DNA of 13,915 bases from an uncultured Clostridium sp. (GTDB lineage: Bacteria; Bacillota; Clostridia; TANB77; CAG-508), in NCBI GenBank assembly GCA_946008205.1, contig CAMGAZ010000015.1, positions 1 through 13,915 of the forward strand. Direction: 5' to 3'. Made by a program: the position numbers and the translations under genes. Positions 1 to 6,898 of this stretch are shown in pieces. Below the pieces are notes generated by a model, which ran no database searches, was not told the origin of the DNA, and saw only the letters and a list, made by a program, of their open reading frames with translations. Within the stretch, counting starts at the first letter, position 1. Every line of letters starts with the position of its first letter.

Positions 1-1087
1 ATATTATTGCTATTTTATAATGTTTTACGGCAAAATCTCTTAAATGTATAAACTCTGGTAAAATTTCTTTATGAGATGTTTTTTCTATAAACTTGTCACA
101 TACCAAAATAGCAGCAGGAAGAACTGTTACGCTGCAAACTAATCCTATTAGTACTCCCTTTGCCATTACCAGACCAATATCGCTTCCTATTGTAAGTTGC
201 ATTGTACATAATGCTAAGAATCCAGCTATTGTTGTAAGAGAACTCCCGACAACTGATGATAAGGTATTGCCGATTGCATTTGACATTGCTTCATAAATAT
301 CTTTTGAATGCTTTTTTTCTGATTGGTAACTGTTATATAGGAATATAGAGAAATCCATTGTAACACCTAATTGTAAAACAGTTGCTAATGCTTTTGTAAT
401 ATACGAAATTTCTCCGAGTAATACATTTGTTCCCATATTATAGAGAATGGCAATTCCTATACTTCCTAATAAGAAAAAAGGTATTGAATATGAGTCTAAT
501 GCAATAGTTAGTACTATAATACATAATATTACAGCAACTATAACATATAAAGCCATTTCAGAGTTTAGTATATCTTTTATATCTTGTGATGTCGCAGACA
601 TTCCTGAAACCATACATTGTTTTTTAGCAATATCTCTAATATCTTCAATAGCTTTTAAAGTTGCATCATCGCCAATTCCAGTTCTAAAAGTTACTATAAT
701 TGGAGTTTCCCCATCAGCACTTATTTTTTCTTGAATGTCTTCTGGTACCATTTCTAGTGGTACTGTAGTTCCAAGTACATCATACACTCCAACAACTTTG
801 TCCACACAATCTATTTCTTTTATTTTATTTTCCATCTTTAGTACATCTTTAGGCGTCATTTCTTTATCTACCAATAGTATTGAATATGAGCCAATATTAA
901 AATCTTTTGATAAAATACTTTGACCTTCTATAGTCTCTACATTTTTTGGCAAGTATGTTAATATATCATAATTTATTCTTGTTGCTTTTATTCCCAATAT
1001 AGAAGGTATTAGCAACAAAATGGCAATTACGATAATTATGGCTCTATGCTTGCATATAAAATTTCCAAACTTATTAAACTTTGCCAT
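1..1087 (-). CDS. MMPL/RND-family membrane transporter, N-terminal part (runs off left edge)
   Basis: This frame is open from an ATG at 1087 to the left edge, giving 362 residues in the window. It has a GGAG ribosome binding site just upstream. The layout is that of one half of an MMPL/RND exporter. A first membrane helix lies at about residues 16-33, followed by an extracytoplasmic domain at about 34-177. A cluster of helices follows at about 178-197, 201-224, 228-254, 276-297 and 303-330. Residues 241-250 (GVTMDFSIFL) match the conserved helix-4 motif of the family, usually with DY where this protein has DF. Full-length relatives are about 700-1000 residues with a second copy of this layout, so roughly half is missing. 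The family exports lipids, drugs or peptides using the proton gradient; the substrate cannot be read from sequence. The divergent TetR gene and operators over its promoter suggest induction by the transported compound or a related ligand. The family is confident; a specific function is not. Confidence 0.9.
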   Translation of the reverse strand, partial: MAKFNKFGNFICKHRAIIIVIAILLLIPSILGIKATRINYDILTYLPKNVETIEGQSILSKDFNIGSYSILLVDKEMTPKDVLKMENKIKEIDCVDKVVGVYDVLGTTVPLEMVPEDIQEKISADGETPIIVTFRTGIGDDATLKAIEDIRDIAKKQCMVSGMSATSQDIKDILNSEMALYVIVAVILCIIVLTIALDSYSIPFFLLGSIGIAILYNMGTNVLLGEISYITKALATVLQLGVTMDFSIFLYNSYQSEKKHSKDIYEAMSNAIGNTLSSVVGSSLTTIAGFLALCTMQLTIGSDIGLVMAKGVLIGLVCSVTVLPAAILVCDKFIEKTSHKEILPEFIHLRDFAVKHYKIAII

Positions 1088-1108
1088 GTATATTCTCCTT
1101 TCATTTTG

Positions 1109-1121
1109 TGACCAACGGTCA
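1109..1121. promoter_or_regulatory. TetR-type operator 1 (transporter side)
   Basis: A perfect inverted repeat, TGACC-AAC-GGTCA, lies downstream of the transporter -10 box. It shares the pattern TGACY-N3-RGTCA with two more sites in the same intergenic space (1143-1155 and 1252-1264). Three copies of one palindrome class in 226 bp next to a TetR-family gene support an operator role. Binding itself is inferred. Confidence 0.75.
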
Positions 1122-1127
1122 GTGAAT

Positions 1128-1156
1128 ATCCTACACCTTTTCTGACTGTTAGTCAA
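1128..1156 (-). promoter_or_regulatory. Promoter of the MMPL transporter gene
   Basis: On the minus strand a -35 TTGACT (1151-1156) and a -10 TAGGAT (1128-1133) are separated by exactly 17 bp. The -35 box overlaps the operator at 1143-1155. The operator at 1109-1121 sits just downstream of the -10, across the expected start of transcription. This arrangement suits steric repression. The -10 is a 4 of 6 match, so it is a moderate-strength promoter by eye. Confidence 0.65.
1143..1155. promoter_or_regulatory. TetR-type operator 2 (overlaps transporter -35)
   Basis: A perfect inverted repeat, TGACT-GTT-AGTCA. Five of its bases are also part of the transporter -35 hexamer. Its centre is 34 bp from the centre of operator 1, a little over three helical turns, so two dimers could bind on nearly the same face. 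Confidence 0.75.
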
Positions 1157-1250
1157 CATTTTTTGAAAATAGTCACACAAAATTCACAAAACTAGCTGCA
1201 ATCCTCAATATAATACTTGGTATCTAGATTGCAAAGTATATTTTTATCAA

Positions 1251-1280
1251 TTGACTACAAGTCATTTTATGTGCTATAAT
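1251..1280 (+). promoter_or_regulatory. Promoter of the TetR-family regulator gene
   Basis: A -35 TTGACT (1251-1256), an 18 bp spacer, and a perfect -10 TATAAT (1275-1280) preceded by an extended TGC element (1272-1274). The predicted transcript begins near 1287 and leaves a short leader with a GAAGG ribosome binding site before the ATG at 1314. Confidence 0.75.
1252..1264. promoter_or_regulatory. TetR-type operator 3 (overlaps regulator -35)
   Basis: A perfect inverted repeat, TGACT-ACA-AGTCA. It covers most of the -35 box (1251-1256) of the regulator's own promoter, which suggests negative autoregulation. It shares both half-sites with operator 2. Confidence 0.72.
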
Positions 1281-1313
1281 ATTAATATATTATAAAAATG
1301 AAGGTAATTTATC

Positions 1314-1907
1314 ATGAATAAAAAGGAAAAAGAAGATAAACTTATAAAAACCGCTTTTAATTTATTTACTAAAAAAGGGGTAAATAATACATCAATACAG
1401 GACATTGCTGACGAAGCAGGTATTGGAAAAGGAACGTTTTATTTATATTTTAAGGATAAATATGATATTAGGGATAAAGTAATTGCTAGCTGTTCTAGCA
1501 AATTGTTTTCAGATGCTCTTGATGCTTTGGATAAAAGCTATATTCAGAATTTTGAAGATAGAGTTATTTTCATGATTAACTATATATTAGATGAATTAAA
1601 TAAAAATAAAGTATTGCTAAAATTAATTTCTAAAAATTTATCTTTTGGATTATTTAATAATACTATAACTAATATATCAAATTTATCTAATATTGATGAT
1701 ACAGAGACTTTATATGAAAAATTCGTTAACATGGTAAATGAGAAAAACATAAATTTAAAAAATCCAAGAGTTACACTCTTTACTATTATAGAACTTGTGA
1801 GCTCTACAGGTTTTAACTCTATTTTATATTCAGAGCCCCTACGTTTAGATGAATATAAGCCTTATTTATATTCGGTTATTAGGAGCATACTAAAAGAAAA
1901 TATATAA
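1314..1907 (+). CDS. TetR/AcrR-family transcriptional regulator
   Basis: A 197-residue protein of normal length for the family. The N-terminal DNA-binding domain spans about residues 7-54. Its helix-turn-helix at about 26-46 carries the typical sequence IADEAGIGKGTFYLYF, where the GTFY(L)YF recognition helix is diagnostic. The rest (about 55-197) is a helical ligand-binding and dimerisation domain with no recognisable ligand signature, as is usual. The gene is divergent from an MMPL transporter, and the shared 226 bp space holds three matching palindromes overlapping both promoters. The likely role is a ligand-released repressor of the transporter and of itself. An aaggt-type ribosome binding site lies about 9 nt before the ATG. 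No strong terminator follows before the next promoter. The family is certain; the ligand is unknown. Confidence 0.93.
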   Translation: MNKKEKEDKLIKTAFNLFTKKGVNNTSIQDIADEAGIGKGTFYLYFKDKYDIRDKVIASCSSKLFSDALDALDKSYIQNFEDRVIFMINYILDELNKNKVLLKLISKNLSFGLFNNTITNISNLSNIDDTETLYEKFVNMVNEKNINLKNPRVTLFTIIELVSSTGFNSILYSEPLRLDEYKPYLYSVIRSILKENI

Positions 1908-2005
1908 CTGCTTTATTGTCCATTTCCTATGCTAATTACTATACTACATTCTTTATAAAAAACAAGCGAACAAACTAGAATATTATGGATTAATAAAACT
2001 TTAAT

Positions 2006-2034
2006 TTGCAAATTATGTAAATTTGTATTATAAT
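2006..2034 (+). promoter_or_regulatory. Promoter of the Sua5-type gene
   Basis: A -35 TTGCAA (2006-2011), a 17 bp spacer and a perfect -10 TATAAT (2029-2034). The transcript would start near 2041, only about 25 nt before the ATG at 2065. This promoter overlaps an in-frame upstream TTG (2023), which rules out that TTG as the start. Confidence 0.75.
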
Positions 2035-2064
2035 ATAGAGGCGTTTAAAAGGAGATTTTTTATA

Positions 2065-3150
2065 ATGGATAATAGTTTAATAAAAGATAAAACAAAATAT
2101 TTAGATTTAACGGATATAAAAAATATTGCAGAATATTCAAAGTTGGAAACGGCTGGTCAAATTATTAGAAATGGTGGTTTAGTCCTATTCCCTACTGAAA
2201 CTGTTTACGGGTTAGGTGCTAATGGTTTAGACGCAGAAGCGGTCAAGAAAATTTATGTTGCTAAAGGTCGCAGATCAGATAACCCTCTAATTTTACATAT
2301 ATCTGATATTGAAATGCTTGGAAAAATCGCAAAAGATATTTCTGATATTGAATTTAAATTAATGAATGCTTTTTGGCCAGGACCTTTTACAATTATTTTA
2401 AATAAAACTGACCTTGTTCCTTCGGTTGTAGCTGGGGGCTTAGATACTGTGGGTGTACGCATGCCAAGTAATGAAATTGCTAGAAACTTAATAAAGTTTG
2501 CAGATGTTCCAATAGCTGCTCCAAGTGCTAATATTTCTGGAAGGCCAAGTGGTACAAATGTTAAGGACATATATCAGGAGCTTGGTGATAGAGTTGATTA
2601 TATAATTGATGGAGGAGATTGCAATATTGGTGTCGAATCAACTGTTGTAAGGGTGATTGACGGAGTTCCTCACATATTAAGACCTGGAAAAATTACTGCT
2701 GAAGAGATACAAGAAATTGCAGGAGATGTAGTTATTGATAAGCATATTTTAGGGAAATTAGAAGCAGACACAAAAGTCATGTCTCCAGGCATGAAATATA
2801 AACATTATGCCCCAAACACAAAATGTGTACTAGTTTACGATGAGAATAATTCTATTTTACAAGATAAAATTAAGACCATAATCGGTAATTGCTTTGAAGA
2901 AAGCAAAAAGCCTTTACTAATGTGTCTATCTGATAACTATGCATTTTTTAGAGAAATGTATCAAAATAGATTAGAAATATTTAATATGGGGGCTTCTCTA
3001 GACGAAATGTCAAAAAATATCTTTACAGACTTAAGAAGAGCCGATTTATACAATGTAGATTTAATCATTATTCAAGGAGTTTCTACAGATGGTTTAGGGC
3101 TCGCAATAATGAATAGATTAGTTAGAGGTTGGATTTATATTGTGATATAA
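2065..3150 (+). CDS. L-threonylcarbamoyladenylate synthase (Sua5/YwlC/YrdC family)
   Basis: This 361-residue enzyme joins threonine, bicarbonate and ATP into threonylcarbamoyl-AMP, the first step of t6A37 modification of ANN-decoding tRNAs in the cytoplasm. The YrdC domain spans about residues 26-215. It shows PTETVYGLGAN (43-53) and the KGRRSDNPL segment (67-75) of the nucleotide-binding cleft. Further on are PSANISGRPSGT, GVESTVV and RPGKIT. A C-terminal Sua5 domain follows, joined through the SPGMKYKHYAP linker, so this is the long Sua5 form and not the short YrdC form. I chose the ATG at 2065, which has AAAAGGAG upstream (2047-2054). An in-frame TTG at 2023 lies inside the promoter. The C-terminus reads MNRLVRGWIYIVI, whereas relatives usually end in something like NRLxKAAGxxxI; this may be divergence or a late frameshift. 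The gene appears monocistronic and converges on the LRV gene. Confidence 0.93.
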   Translation: MDNSLIKDKTKYLDLTDIKNIAEYSKLETAGQIIRNGGLVLFPTETVYGLGANGLDAEAVKKIYVAKGRRSDNPLILHISDIEMLGKIAKDISDIEFKLMNAFWPGPFTIILNKTDLVPSVVAGGLDTVGVRMPSNEIARNLIKFADVPIAAPSANISGRPSGTNVKDIYQELGDRVDYIIDGGDCNIGVESTVVRVIDGVPHILRPGKITAEEIQEIAGDVVIDKHILGKLEADTKVMSPGMKYKHYAPNTKCVLVYDENNSILQDKIKTIIGNCFEESKKPLLMCLSDNYAFFREMYQNRLEIFNMGASLDEMSKNIFTDLRRADLYNVDLIIIQGVSTDGLGLAIMNRLVRGWIYIVI

Positions 3151-3172
3151 ATTTAACTTCATAAAAAATAAC

Positions 3173-3204
3173 CACAACGGATCCTCTCGCAAAATTCCGT
3201 TGTG
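3173..3204. terminator. Bidirectional hairpin terminator between convergent genes
   Basis: A perfect 9 bp inverted repeat, CACAACGGA (3173-3181) and TCCGTTGTG (3196-3204), with a 14 nt loop. On the plus strand it is followed by ATTTTATTT. On the minus strand it is followed by TTATTTTTTATG. It can therefore end both the Sua5-type gene and the LRV gene, which converge here 65 bp apart. Confidence 0.75.
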
Positions 3205-3215
3205 ATTTTATTTGA

Positions 3216-3653
3216 TTATTTAGCCTCGGAACGTTTTCCTAAAGCTCGTTTTGCTGCTTCGCTCACAGTCCACTCACTATCTTTTTCCAACATAGCAAGG
3301 GTTTCCATATCTGTATTGTCATTTTTAGCAACAGCAAGATGTACTTCCCATCTTTCATCTTTTGCTAATTTAGCAAGAATCTTAGGCTCTGTATTTTTAT
3401 TTCTAGCTACAGCAATACGCACTTTCCAGTTCTTATTTTTTGCCAACTTAGCAAGAATTTTAGAATTTGTGCTTTCATTTTTGGCCACGGCCACACCATA
3501 ATTTACCTCCCAGGCCTCATCTTCTGCCAATTTAGCAAGAATTTTAGGTCCTGTGTTTTCGTTTATTGCTACATTTGCGCGCACGTGCAAATCTGCATCT
3601 TCTGCCAACCTGGCAAGGGTTTCAGAATCTGTGTTTTCATTCAAAAATTTCAT
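3216..3653 (-). CDS. Small leucine-rich repeat variant (LRV/HEAT-like) protein
   Basis: A 145-residue soluble, highly charged protein made almost wholly of five tandem repeats. The unit is 26 residues with the pattern Vxx-AVAxNxNTxxxxLAKLAxDxxWE; the third unit has a two-residue insertion (28). This matches the LRV class of alpha-superhelical repeats described in Azotobacter and often predicted as HEAT-like surfaces for protein binding. The repeats are also visible at DNA level: the AGCAAG block in each unit recurs at spacings of 78, 78, 84 and 78 bp (3294, 3372, 3450, 3534, 3612). There is no signal peptide or membrane segment. The start has a strong GGAGG ribosome binding site (3658-3662). 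Its own perfect-consensus promoter suggests high expression. The partner and function are unknown; a scaffold role is inferred from the fold class only. Confidence 0.85.
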   Translation of the reverse strand: MKFLNENTDSETLARLAEDADLHVRANVAINENTGPKILAKLAEDEAWEVNYGVAVAKNESTNSKILAKLAKNKNWKVRIAVARNKNTEPKILAKLAKDERWEVHLAVAKNDNTDMETLAMLEKDSEWTVSEAAKRALGKRSEAK

Positions 3654-3662
3654 ATTTCCTCC

Positions 3663-3723
3663 ATAGTAGTCACTATCGCGAGAGTTTCATACCTTGTGCA
3701 TTTTGTTGTTCCCTGCACATAGG
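3663..3723 (-). promoter_or_regulatory. Structured 5' leader of the LRV gene (two hairpins next to the RBS)
   Basis: The roughly 77 nt leader contains two inverted repeats. The first pairs 3692-3700 with 3714-3723 as 9 bp with one bulged base and a 13 nt loop. The second pairs ATAGT (3663-3667) with ACTAT (3672-3676) around a 4 nt loop. The second hairpin directly abuts the GGAGG ribosome binding site at 3658-3662. This could stabilise the mRNA or tune translation. I do not recognise a known riboswitch class, and the regulatory role is inference. Confidence 0.35.
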
Positions 3724-3736
3724 ATAGAATACTTTT

Positions 3737-3765
3737 ATTATACATCGTTTGTCGGATTATGTCAA
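3737..3765 (-). promoter_or_regulatory. Perfect-consensus promoter of the LRV gene
   Basis: On the minus strand a -35 TTGACA (3760-3765), a 17 bp spacer and a -10 TATAAT (3737-3742) match the sigma-A consensus at all twelve positions with ideal spacing. The predicted start is near 3730, about 77 nt upstream of the ATG. It lies just after the end of valS, for which I see no clear terminator, so readthrough from valS is also possible. Confidence 0.85.
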
Positions 3766-3792
3766 ATTCCAAGATTCCGTTGCGCTTATATA

Positions 3793-6450
3793 TTATAATT
3801 GTTCCAGCCTTGCAATAGTGTCTGCTAGCATGTCTTGATATTTTTTCATTTTTTCTTTTTCTTCTTGTACTTTTGCTTCTGGTGCCTTATTTAGAAATCC
3901 TGGGTTTGAAAGCATTTTTGTACTTCTAGCTACTTCCGCTTCTAGCTTTTCTTTTTCTGCTTGCAACTTAGATTTTTCTTCTTCAATATCAACTAGTTCT
4001 TCAAATGGTATAAATACCTTAATTCCATTTGCTAAAGCTGATACTGCATGTTTTGGTATATTGGTTTCATCTTTTTCTATTTTGATGCTATTGCCAAACC
4101 CTAATTTTTCTATCCAAGATTCTGAGCTATTTAATAATGTTTCATATTCTTTATCATCTACTATGAAAATCAAGTCAGATTTTTTTGATGGATGTACGTT
4201 CATGTTTGTTCTGATGTTTCTTATTTGACTAATTAAGTTTTTCATTTCTTCTATATGAGTTTCTTCTAGTTTAAAATCATACTTCTCATCAAATTTTGGC
4301 CAATCAGCTATCATTATGCTTTCATCACTATTGTATAGTTGGCAATATATTTTTTCTGTTATAAAAGGCATTATTGGATGTAGCAATTTTAATATGTCGC
4401 ATAGTACTTTATTTAATACCTTTTGAGCTGTAATTTTTGATTCTGTATTTGCCTCATTTTTATCATATAGACGTGTTTTTACAATCTCTATATACCAATC
4501 GCAGAATTCATTCCATGTGAAATCATAAATTTTCTGTGCATATACCCCAATGTCAAAATTATCTATGTTCGCTGTTATTTCTTTAATCAAAGTATTTAAC
4601 TTTGATAATATCCATTTGTCTTCATATTCAAGTTTTGATATATCAATTTCTGCATTGTCCATATTACTAGAATCTATGTTCATCAATACAAATTTAGCAG
4701 CATTCCATAATTTGTTTGCAAAGTTTGATGCTGACTCTAATTTTTCTGGCATATATCTTATGTCATTACCTGGAGTAATCCCCATTACTAATGATAATCT
4801 TAACGCATCTGTTCCATACTTGTCTATAATTTCTAGTGGATCAATGCCATTGCCTAAGCTCTTAGACATTTTTCGTCCTTGACTATCACGTACTATTCCA
4901 TGTATCAATACATTTTTGAATGGAACTTTGCCTGTATGTTCAATTCCGGAGAACATCATTCTAACTACCCAGAAGAATATAATATCATATCCTGTAACTA
5001 ATGTATCAGTTGGATAGAAATATTTGAAATCTTCAGTTTCTTCTGGCCAACCTAGTGTTGAAAATGGCCATAAAGCTGAACTAAACCATGTGTCTAGTGT
5101 ATCTGGATCTTGAGTAATATGTGTACTACCACATTTCGTACATTTTGAAGGCTTTTCTGCTTGGACCATTGTCTCTCCACAATCATCACAGTAGTATGCA
5201 GGAATTCTATGTCCCCACCATAATTGTCTCGAAATGCACCAATCCTTAATATTTTCTAGCCAGTTAAAATAAATTTTATCAAATCTTTCAGGAATAAATT
5301 TAGTTTCTCCATTTTTTACAGCTTCTATTGCAGGTTTTGCTAATGGCTCCATCTTTACAAACCACTGATTAGAAATCATTGGTTCTATTGTTTTATGGCA
5401 TCTATAACATTTACCAACATCATGTGTGTAGTCTTCAATTTTGATTAAATCTCCTATCTCTTGTAGTTTTTCTACAATACGTTTTCTTGCTTCATAAATG
5501 TCTAATCCTGCAAACTCCGGAACTATATTATTCATAATTCCATTCTCGTCAAAGACTTTTATAATTTCCAAATTATTATCTATTCCTGCTTGATAATCGT
5601 TTATATCGTGTGCAGGAGTAAGTTTAACAGCTCCTGTTCCAAACTCAGTTTCAACGAATTCTGCTGCAATTATTGGAATTTCTCTATTGACTATTGGAAG
5701 AATTACTGTTTTACCGATATAATCCTTGTATCTTTCATCATTTGGATTAACTGCAACTCCTGTATCTCCAAGCATTGTCTCTGGTCTTGTTGTTGCAACT
5801 GTTAGATACTTTCCATCTTCACCTTTGATTGGATATTTTATATACCACAAATGAGTTTGTTCTTGTTCATATTCAACTTCAGAATCTGATATTGTAGTAT
5901 GGCATGTCGGACACCAGTTTATCATTTTCTCGCCTTTATAAATTAATCCCTTATTATAAAGATTAATAAAAACTGTCTGAACAGCTTTTGATAAGCCATC
6001 ATCAAGAGTAAATCTTTCTCTTGACCAATCGCAAGAGCTTCCCAATTTCTTGATTTGCTTTACAATAGTTCCACCATATTCCTTTTTCCATTCCCACGCT
6101 CTTTCTAAAAACTTATCTCTTCCAAGTTCTTCCTTTGTAGTTCCTTCCTCTTTTAGCTTAGCAACAATTTTAGCCTCTGTTGCAATAGATGCATGGTCAG
6201 TGCCAGGTAGCCAAAGGGCATTATATCCTGACATTCTCTTATATCTAATTAAAATATCTTGCAATGTTTCATCTAGCGCATGTCCCATATGCAACTTTCC
6301 AGTAATATTTGGTGGTGGAATAACTATTGTATATGGTTTCTTACTCTTATCATTGCTTGGTTTAAAATAGCCTTGTTTTTCCCAATTTTCATAAATCTCA
6401 TCTTCGAAGTCCTTAGGGTTGAACTTTCCTTCTAATTCATGTTTACTCAT
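3793..6450 (-). CDS. valS: Valyl-tRNA synthetase
   Basis: This 885-residue class I synthetase charges tRNA(Val) with valine in the cytoplasm and edits misactivated threonine. The catalytic Rossmann fold carries the HIGH-type motif as HMGH (54-57) after PPPNITGKL, and KMSKS is at 527-531. The editing domain (about 190-340) contains TTRPET (220-225). Zinc-ligand cysteines appear as C180/C183, C348/C351 and a C421/C424/C437/C440 ribbon. The RQLWWGHRIPAYYC segment (408-421) is typical of ValS. An anticodon-binding domain follows, and a C-terminal coiled-coil arm (about 820-885) rich in Glu and Lys closes the protein, as expected for the family. The length is normal. The start has AGGAGG 5 nt upstream. 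Expression is controlled by the T-box leader between 6517 and 6811. Identification is secure. Confidence 0.98.
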   Translation of the reverse strand: MSKHELEGKFNPKDFEDEIYENWEKQGYFKPSNDKSKKPYTIVIPPPNITGKLHMGHALDETLQDILIRYKRMSGYNALWLPGTDHASIATEAKIVAKLKEEGTTKEELGRDKFLERAWEWKKEYGGTIVKQIKKLGSSCDWSRERFTLDDGLSKAVQTVFINLYNKGLIYKGEKMINWCPTCHTTISDSEVEYEQEQTHLWYIKYPIKGEDGKYLTVATTRPETMLGDTGVAVNPNDERYKDYIGKTVILPIVNREIPIIAAEFVETEFGTGAVKLTPAHDINDYQAGIDNNLEIIKVFDENGIMNNIVPEFAGLDIYEARKRIVEKLQEIGDLIKIEDYTHDVGKCYRCHKTIEPMISNQWFVKMEPLAKPAIEAVKNGETKFIPERFDKIYFNWLENIKDWCISRQLWWGHRIPAYYCDDCGETMVQAEKPSKCTKCGSTHITQDPDTLDTWFSSALWPFSTLGWPEETEDFKYFYPTDTLVTGYDIIFFWVVRMMFSGIEHTGKVPFKNVLIHGIVRDSQGRKMSKSLGNGIDPLEIIDKYGTDALRLSLVMGITPGNDIRYMPEKLESASNFANKLWNAAKFVLMNIDSSNMDNAEIDISKLEYEDKWILSKLNTLIKEITANIDNFDIGVYAQKIYDFTWNEFCDWYIEIVKTRLYDKNEANTESKITAQKVLNKVLCDILKLLHPIMPFITEKIYCQLYNSDESIMIADWPKFDEKYDFKLEETHIEEMKNLISQIRNIRTNMNVHPSKKSDLIFIVDDKEYETLLNSSESWIEKLGFGNSIKIEKDETNIPKHAVSALANGIKVFIPFEELVDIEEEKSKLQAEKEKLEAEVARSTKMLSNPGFLNKAPEAKVQEEKEKMKKYQDMLADTIARLEQL

Positions 6451-6516
6451 TTTTACCTCCTTCTTATCTTTTAGTGATATTTGAGTACATCTCTAAAAGT
6501 GTAAATATCAATATAT

Positions 6517-6554
6517 AAAACAAAAATCGCCACTTACATAAATTGTAAGGGCGA
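6517..6554 (-). terminator. Regulated terminator of the valS T-box leader
   Basis: On the minus strand TCGCCCTTACA and TGTAAG(T)GGCGA form an 11 bp stem with one bulged base and a 5 nt loop, followed by TTTTTGTTTT. The arm at 6547-6553 is also needed by the antiterminator (pairing with 6566-6579). The two structures exclude each other, as in known T-box leaders. valS begins about 66 nt further on. Confidence 0.88.
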
Positions 6555-6811
6555 ATTATATTTTACACGGTACCACCTTATTTATATAAATTTTGTTATC
6601 TAATTAGAAACTGTTAAGTTGTATAACAAATATCTATACATCTCTTAGTTTTATAACGTAAACTACTCGAATATGCCTACTTCTACTTCAGCACACCAGC
6701 TCCAAAGCTACCTTCAGTTTTCTTTTCTATAAGAAGCTCTCAGCAAATTACTTCTTTTCTCTTTCAAGATAGTTTAAACCTACTCCTCTTTTTCTTAGCT
6801 TTTAATATTAT
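6517..6811 (-). ncRNA. T-box leader controlling valS
   Basis: The leader holds the T-box core AAGGTGGTACCGTG (6566-6579), one base off the usual TGGTACCGCG. Its UGGU bulge would pair with an ACCA acceptor end, which fits tRNA(Val) with discriminator A. The antiterminator can form from AAGG plus GTG (5') and CGC plus CCTT (3'), competing with the terminator at 6517-6554. Upstream are a hairpin with stem 6731-6736/6751-6756 whose loop carries GCTGAGAG, and a 6 bp hairpin (6646-6651/6660-6665) whose 8 nt loop contains CGTTA. Uncharged tRNA(Val) should favour readthrough into valS. I could not place the specifier codon confidently. GTA (Val) triplets occur between the two hairpins, but the usual GNTG/specifier-loop context is not clear. 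Confidence 0.85.
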
Positions 6812-6817
6812 GTTTCT

Positions 6818-6846
6818 ATAATACTACATTTTTAAAAAATTTGCAA
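6818..6846 (-). promoter_or_regulatory. Promoter of the valS T-box transcript
   Basis: On the minus strand a -35 TTGCAA (6841-6846), a 17 bp spacer and a -10 TATTAT (6818-6823). Transcription would begin near 6811, placing the whole T-box leader (about 360 nt to the ATG) in the mRNA. The -35 lies only 53 bp beyond the end of the preceding small gene. Confidence 0.65.
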
Positions 6847-6898
6847 GTTATTTCAACAATAATCATTAGATTGCGAAGAACACTTTGGGATAATTATC

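Noticed and set aside
93..923. Three short plus-strand open frames at the left end
   Set aside because: They are antisense to a continuous MMPL transporter frame with clear membrane helices and the TMDFSIFL motif.
2023..2064. In-frame TTG extension of the Sua5-type gene by 14 residues
   Set aside because: The stretch contains the -10 box TATAAT (2029-2034) and the ribosome binding site for the ATG at 2065, so it cannot be translated from this transcript.
3202..3501. Plus-strand open frame opposite the LRV gene
   Set aside because: It is the complement of the repeat-coding sequence, has no ribosome binding site and its pseudo-repeats mirror the LRV units.
3286..3640. Regularly spaced repeats that might suggest a CRISPR array
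   Set aside because: The period is 78 bp (84 bp once), the repeats are coding, similarity runs through the whole unit and there are no unique spacers.
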